From: Lytechinus pictus
Taxonomy: Eukaryota; Echinodermata; Echinoidea; Temnopleuroida; Toxopneustidae
Reading direction: 5' to 3'
Assembly: GCF_037042905.1 (NCBI RefSeq)
Contig: NC_087262.1
Span: 23,908,501 to 23,972,500 of the forward strand
DNA length: 64,000 bases
How positions within the stretch are numbered: position 1 is the first letter of the stretch; every line of letters begins with the position of its first letter. The notes below the pieces were generated by a model, which was given only the letters and a program-made list of their open reading frames with translations, was not told the DNA's origin and searched no databases. A program made the position numbers and the translations under genes. Shown in pieces: positions 58,987 to 64,000 of this stretch.

Positions 58987-60550
58987 CTACAAAAAGATAA
59001 ACACAAAACTGGTAAAGTATGGCAAAAAACCCAGACTGGAGGGATTAGCATGATACACCTGTTTTTAGGGATGCTGCTTTCATGCAAATTGTATTAAGTG
59101 TGTCATAAAAGCAGAATATTACATGTACTTTCAATTATTATCACCAATACCAGAGTTATAGATCAGCCCTACAGGCTGGGGCTGAATGTTTGCAAAATCT
59201 TAAACCATGGTTCCATCCATCAACTCCAAATGATTCTAAATTCTTTTTCATGAAAAAAAAATGGCATCCAGTATGTCCAACGCAAAAAGTAGATTGAAAA
59301 TGGCTAAATTGTTTTTGAGAAAGAATGCTTGCACGAGACAAAATGGTTTTCTTTAATAATAACTGTACATGAATTTGGATGTTGAGGTAGAGAATTCCAG
59401 CATTTTTATGCATATCCCCACAAAACAAATAAAAAGCATTGTGTCTCACGCATACAAGCTCTTTCAACAATCTTGCAATTTTCAGTCTACCTTACTTTTG
59501 GATTGTACAAACTGGATGCTGATTTTCTCTTTTTCTTGAGGAATCACGATGGTTACCCCCACAATTCTTGACCCTTACCAGGCCAAGTGTGAAATCTTCA
59601 CCACCTGGTTTTTTTTTTTACCGAGCTCCCCGATTCTCAGCTACTGTATGCAGTTTGTTTACAATGATCAAGTTTATGAAAATTTGAATATTGGAAAGAT
59701 TGATTAACGCTAGACATCTACAGGTGTACCTCTAAATTGCGGTAACTATTTTTTTCAGACATTTACTGAAGTCAAAGCACACAACAATAAAACAGAGCAG
59801 GCTTGTCAGGATAACGTTTTAATACAGGGTAGGAGAGGTGATCGTGCATGATTTCCAGGGAACCTTTTTCTTTCTTTCTTTCTTTTTTCCTTTTCCTAAC
59901 TGAAAGTTACATGTAGACTCACCGTTTCAACAAAGAAATTATAGTAAAAAACGGAAAGCAGATGAACAAGGCAACAATAGTCGTTGTTGTTCGTTGTGGG
60001 TCGTTTCCACACCCAAAATCAAAACTGACCACTTTGCCTATTCAAAATAACAAGACATCCTGCCATCTTTTCTGAACACCTTGACTTGTGATTTTGCCGC
60101 AAGACGACACCTACACAATCATTTCTCATCCAATCCAAAGAAAGTAACTGGATTTGTCCATGCCTAAATATTTAAAATCTATTCAAATTATTGTAGGAAT
60201 AAGGTAAGGAATTAAACTCTGAGAACAGAATTCTAAAATTGCAAACAGATACAATTTTTCTTCTTTTTTGTGTGAGTTATTGCAACCTCTTTTGTCCATC
60301 ACACTGCACATGCTGCATGCGGTGCAGTTACAATCCTAACCAGTCCCACAACTTTTAATTCTTAACTTTTGCCTTATTCAAAATTTTGGCCGATGAAAAT
60401 GAAACAGATGACGATGTCGATGACGATGTGCAGCTTTGAGTTTTGTAATTTGTTCCTAATTAATTATGAAATACCGTAACACTAACATGTCATGAATAAT
60501 TTCATTGTTGCAAATGCAATGCCAATGGCAATGAATTTAAATGGACTTGG
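58987..60550. other. Upstream of SIRT1 visible exon 1: no exon recognised
   Basis: AT-rich sequence with no open frame resembling the SIRT1 N-terminus on the minus strand and no recognisable repeat family. Presumed SIRT1 intron. Confidence 0.5.
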
Positions 60551-61286
60551 TATGGTGAGACTACCACATATCGACCACCTCTTTTGAAACCGACCACCTT
60601 CCGCGCGTTAAAATTATTGCGTATTACAAATGATACGCGCGGGAGTATAGGCGCAGTGTCCATAGAAACGGTAAGAATCGATTTTACGAGAAAAAAAGAA
60701 GCAACAAAAAGTCAAAAAGTAAAAAATTAGTAGAGTTAATCAAAATTGTATTGACCAGACCCAAACCCCGCTGAAAAACCAAGAAATCCGATAGGAAACG
60801 GCTTTAGAACAAATATCCGTCGTCAATCGTCGAATCATGTGCCGGAGCTCGCAGTGGAAGTAGTGAGACGATAATTTAGCATGTTGACATCATAGAACTG
60901 ATTTTGAAGAGTTAAAGGTTGAATACTAGTGCCCATACGGTATGGTGAGACTACCACATATCGACCACCTCTTTTGAAACCGACCACCTTCCGCGTGTTA
61001 AAATTATAGCGTATTACAAACGATACGCGCGGGAGAGTAGGCGCAGTGTCCATAGAAACGGTAAGAATCGATTTTACGAGAAAAAAAGAAGCAACAAAAA
61101 GTAAAAATTTAGTAGAATTAATCTAAATTGTATTGACCAGACCCAAACCCCGCTGAAAAACCAAGAAATCCGGTAGGAAACGGCTTTAGAACAAATATCC
61201 GTCGTCAATTGTCGAATCATGTGCCGGAGCTCACAGTGGAAGTAGTGAGACGATCATTTAGCATGTTGACATCATAAAACTGATTT
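60551..61286. repeat. ~350-base direct tandem duplication
   Basis: Both copies run from TATGGTGAGACTACCACATA to AGCATGTTGACATCATA.AACTGATTT. The joint between them (60914–60941) contains GGTTGAATACTAGTGCCCAT and ACGGTA, matching the terminus of the palindrome in the RNF181 intron. Confidence 0.9.
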
Positions 61287-61576
61287 GGATGAATAAAAAT
61301 ATTTCGCCACCGCGACAAGAATCGGCCGTAAACTTAGTGTATCGCGGGTGGTCTGTTTCAAAAGACGGGTGCAAATGAGCAAATGTAAAATCGTCGTATT
61401 CGTTGTTCATCGATACATACGCGGATTGAATCGGAGTCGCCGAGCGAAACATGGGAATCTGATCTGCTCAATTTTCTGCACAAATGAGACGAAAACTGGG
61501 TAAAATTGATGAATATTTTCGCAGATACGATGCTTAGAAGATTAGGTGGTCGATAAGGGGTAGTTCCCAACCATAC
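60551..61576. mobile_element. TIR element with internal tandem duplication
   Basis: Left end TATGGTGAGACTACCACATA…TCGACCACCT; right end AGGTGGTCGATAAGGGGTAG…CCAACCATA. The ends are inverted, with TA at each boundary as in Tc1/mariner-type insertions. The first ~350 bases are present twice in tandem (60551–60903 and 60941–61286; period 390), with few differences. No transposase. Confidence 0.65.
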
Positions 61577-63913
61577 TAACAGTCTTGGTAAATAAAAAAG
61601 TAAAATTTGAATCAAATGAACAGGTTAAAGCTAAACCTAAATCTAAACCAAAACCAAAGACTCATAACCTTAAGATCCTAAATGTGAATTGCCAAAGTGT
61701 ACGAGCCAAGTTGGCAGGGTTCCAGTGCCTCATTAATGATGAGGATGCTGATATCATTGTGGGAACTGAGTCGTGGCTCCATTCTGGTATTGGCTCTGGT
61801 GAAATTTTCCCTCAAATAACAACGTTTTTCGAAATGATAGAGATAGTGATAATCATGGTGGAGGTGTCTTTATTGCTACCAAATCTGAACTTATTGCACA
61901 GGAAGAACCTGGCCTTGATCAGCCAAACTGTGAACTTAAATGGATCAGCATACATGCGAGTGGTTCACCCCCAGTGTTTGTTGGTGCCTTTTATATATCA
62001 CAAACCACAGATTCCGAATACATTAAATTGCTTGATAATGCCTTGGTAAAAATCCCAAGACAATCATCCATATGGTTGTTGGGGGACTTTAATCTGCCTG
62101 ACGTGGACTGGGAATTAAACACCTTAAAGCCCAGTGGTCGATACCCAGGTCCAAGTAATGCCATGATTGACACTGCTCAGGATCACAACTTACAACAAAT
62201 GGTGAAGTCACCTACTAGAAACAATGCTATATTGGATCTCTGTTTTACTAACATCCCATCCTTTCTCGAAAAGGTTGATATTAAACCGGGCATAAGTGAC
62301 CATGATGTGGTCGTTATTCACGCTGCTATTAAACCAAAGATTATCAACTTCCAAAACGAAAAGTGTATCTCTACAAGAGAGCTGAATTCACTAAGATAAA
62401 CGAAGATTTGAATAAGTTATATAATCACCTCTCTGATGAAATTGTTCAGAACTCAACTGTCAACGATCTTTGGGAAAGATTTTCAAACACCTTAAAGTCA
62501 TCTATGAACATAAACATTCCATCCAAGAAAACTTCTTCCAAACCAAATGTTCCTTGGATAAACTCAACCATGAAACGTAATATCAAGAAGAAACACAAGC
62601 TCTATAAAAGGGCCAGAAACTCAAATAATCCAGAACTTTGGAACTTGTACAAGCAATTAAGACGTAAAAACGATAGAGACATGAGAAAACTACGGCAAGA
62701 GCATATTCGAAATATTGGCGATTGCCTCAAGAGTGACAATTCAAAACCCTTCTGGAATTATATTAAGACTCTACGAAGAGATGTATTTGGTGTATCTTCT
62801 TTAAAGACCGAAGGACGTGTACATTCTGATGCAAAATCCAAAGCTCAAGCACTGAATGATCAGTTCTGTTCTGTTTTCACACAGGAGGATCTTTCTTTTA
62901 TGCCAAACTTAGACAATAGTTCTGTACCAGATATGCCAGACATTACAGTTACTGTTAAGGGTGTTGAAAAGCTTCTGAAAAATCTGAAAGTTAATAAAGC
63001 TTCAGGTCCAGATAATATTCCATCTAGAGTTCTCAAGGAATGTGCTTCAAGCGTAGCACCTATCCTACAGATAATTTATCAAAAATCAATTGTAACTGGG
63101 GACTTACCCAAAGAGTGGCTTAATGCCAATGTCTCCCCTATATTCAAAAAGGGTGACAGGACACTTCCACAAAATTACAGACCTGTCTCTTTGACTTGTA
63201 TTTTATGCAAACAGCTAGAACACATAATTTATACTAATATTATGCAACATTTTGATAAACACTCAATACTCTGTGAAAATCAACATGGATTTAGAAGAGG
63301 TAGGTCTTGTGAAACTCAATTAGCTGGATTAGTAAATGACCTAGCACAGACACTCAATGATCGTGGCCGAACTGATGTCTGTATTATGGACTTCAGTAAG
63401 GCGTTCGATACTGTACCGCACAAGAGACTCTTATTGAAAATTGATAACCTTGGTATTAGAGGGAAAACCAAAGCCTGGATTGATACTTTTCTTACTAATC
63501 GAAACCAGAGAGTTATACTGGATGGTCAAACCTCCACTAATGCTTCGGTGACCTCTGGGGTCCCGCAGGGCACAGTCCTCGGCCCTCTCCTGTTTCTTGC
63601 ATATATAAACGATCTACCAGACCAAATTAATGCCAGGGTAAGGATGTTTGCTGACGATGTTATATTGTACAGAAATATTTCCTCAACTGAAGACTGTGAT
63701 CTTCTTCAAAGTGACATTAACAAATTGTGTGAATGGCAAAATATCTGGCAAATGCAATTTAACACATCAAAGTGTTTTATTATGCATGTTACACACAAGA
63801 AGAAAATCACTCCCTATAAATACCATCTAGGGAACTCTGAACTGGGCATCGTTGACAGCTATCCTTATCTAGGGGTTCATTTGTCAAATAATTTGTCTTG
63901 GACTAATCATATT
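61577..63913 (+). pseudogene. Non-LTR retrotransposon (CR1/Jockey-type) endonuclease–reverse transcriptase, frameshifted and 3'-truncated
   Basis: Encodes an APE-type endonuclease (LKILNVNCQSVRAKL, VGTESWLHSGI, GGGVFIATK, LLGDFNLPDVDW, GISDHDVV) followed by a reverse transcriptase (VNKASGPDNIPSRVLKE, PIFKKGD, NYRPVSLT, ENQHGFRRGRSCETQL, DFSKAFDTVPH, SGVPQGTVLGPLLFLAYIND, catalytic FADDVILYR, YLGVHLSNNLSW). The frame shifts near 61820 and near 62360, so it is inactive. The coding match stops at about 63913 after SWTNHI, where the sequence becomes unrelated and soon hits a stop. The RNase H-less tail and 3' UTR are missing, and the 5' end abuts the TIR element at 61576. Transcription would be antisense to SIRT1. 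The family is inferred from motifs; CR1, L2 or Rex-type cannot be separated by eye. Confidence 0.9.
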
Positions 63914-64000
63914 AGGCCAAGTAAAAAAAGAAAGTAGTTGATCGTCCTCGCGCGCATCTATTTTGGCCGCCGCATGAAAATTTTTACTATTTACTATTTT
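63914..64000. other. Unrelated sequence beyond the LINE break
   Basis: After the LINE coding match ends, the window finishes with GGCCAAGTAAAAAAAGAAAG then TCGTCCTCGCGCGCATCTAT and an AT-rich stretch. No assignment; possibly the end of another repeat. Confidence 0.4.

Overview
This window is eukaryotic: three multi-exon genes with GT–AG introns, sitting in AT-rich DNA that is dense with short palindromic DNA transposons, hAT elements, tRNA-derived SINEs and LINE remnants. The gene products are deuterostome-like. Several repeat families (the tRNA-headed SINE ending in a TTATTATT-type tail, the palindromes starting CCCCGTCTTACAAAGAG, the AGGACAAGTCCACC element flanked by TTAA) are ones I associate with sea-urchin-type echinoderm genomes. 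That assignment is memory-based inference; no database was searched.

Layout. (1) 1–28.1 kb, minus strand: glutamine:fructose-6-phosphate amidotransferase (GFPT). Thirteen coding exons were joined with consistent reading phase from the ATG at 28132 down to 293. They encode about residues 1–512; the rest of the second isomerase (SIS) domain lies beyond the left edge. Its introns hold many repeats, including a 10-kb intron 6. (2) 34.18–40.04 kb, plus strand: a complete six-exon RNF181-type RING-H2 ubiquitin ligase of 153 residues, divergent from GFPT. (3) 48.6–59.0 kb, minus strand: SIRT1, an NAD-dependent deacetylase. Eight exons (868 residues) run from the acidic N-terminal region through the catalytic core to the C-terminal activating segment. 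The extreme N-terminus was not found. RNF181 and SIRT1 converge on an 8.6-kb repeat-rich interval. (4) 60.5–64 kb: a TIR element with an internal tandem duplication, followed by a decayed LINE (endonuclease plus reverse transcriptase) with two frameshifts and an abrupt 3' break.

The three genes are unrelated housekeeping or regulatory genes (hexosamine synthesis, ubiquitin ligation, NAD-dependent deacetylation). Nothing indicates a cluster or shared pathway.

I did not find a clearly novel biological system. The most unusual items are: a degenerate tandem duplication of a SIRT1 exon edge that carries at least one decoy splice acceptor into the intron; an unusually long SIRT1 C-terminal exon with predicted SUMO-acceptor motifs; four hAT-like insertions with recognisable target-site duplications, one with a GTF2IRD2-like transposase remnant; nested insertions (a TTA-flanked MITE inside a LINE; a palindrome inside a palindrome); and a repeated terminal motif shared by two distant elements. 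Exon boundaries were read by hand and checked by phase, so they are reliable to within alternative splice sites. Repeat boundaries are approximate unless a target-site duplication is stated.
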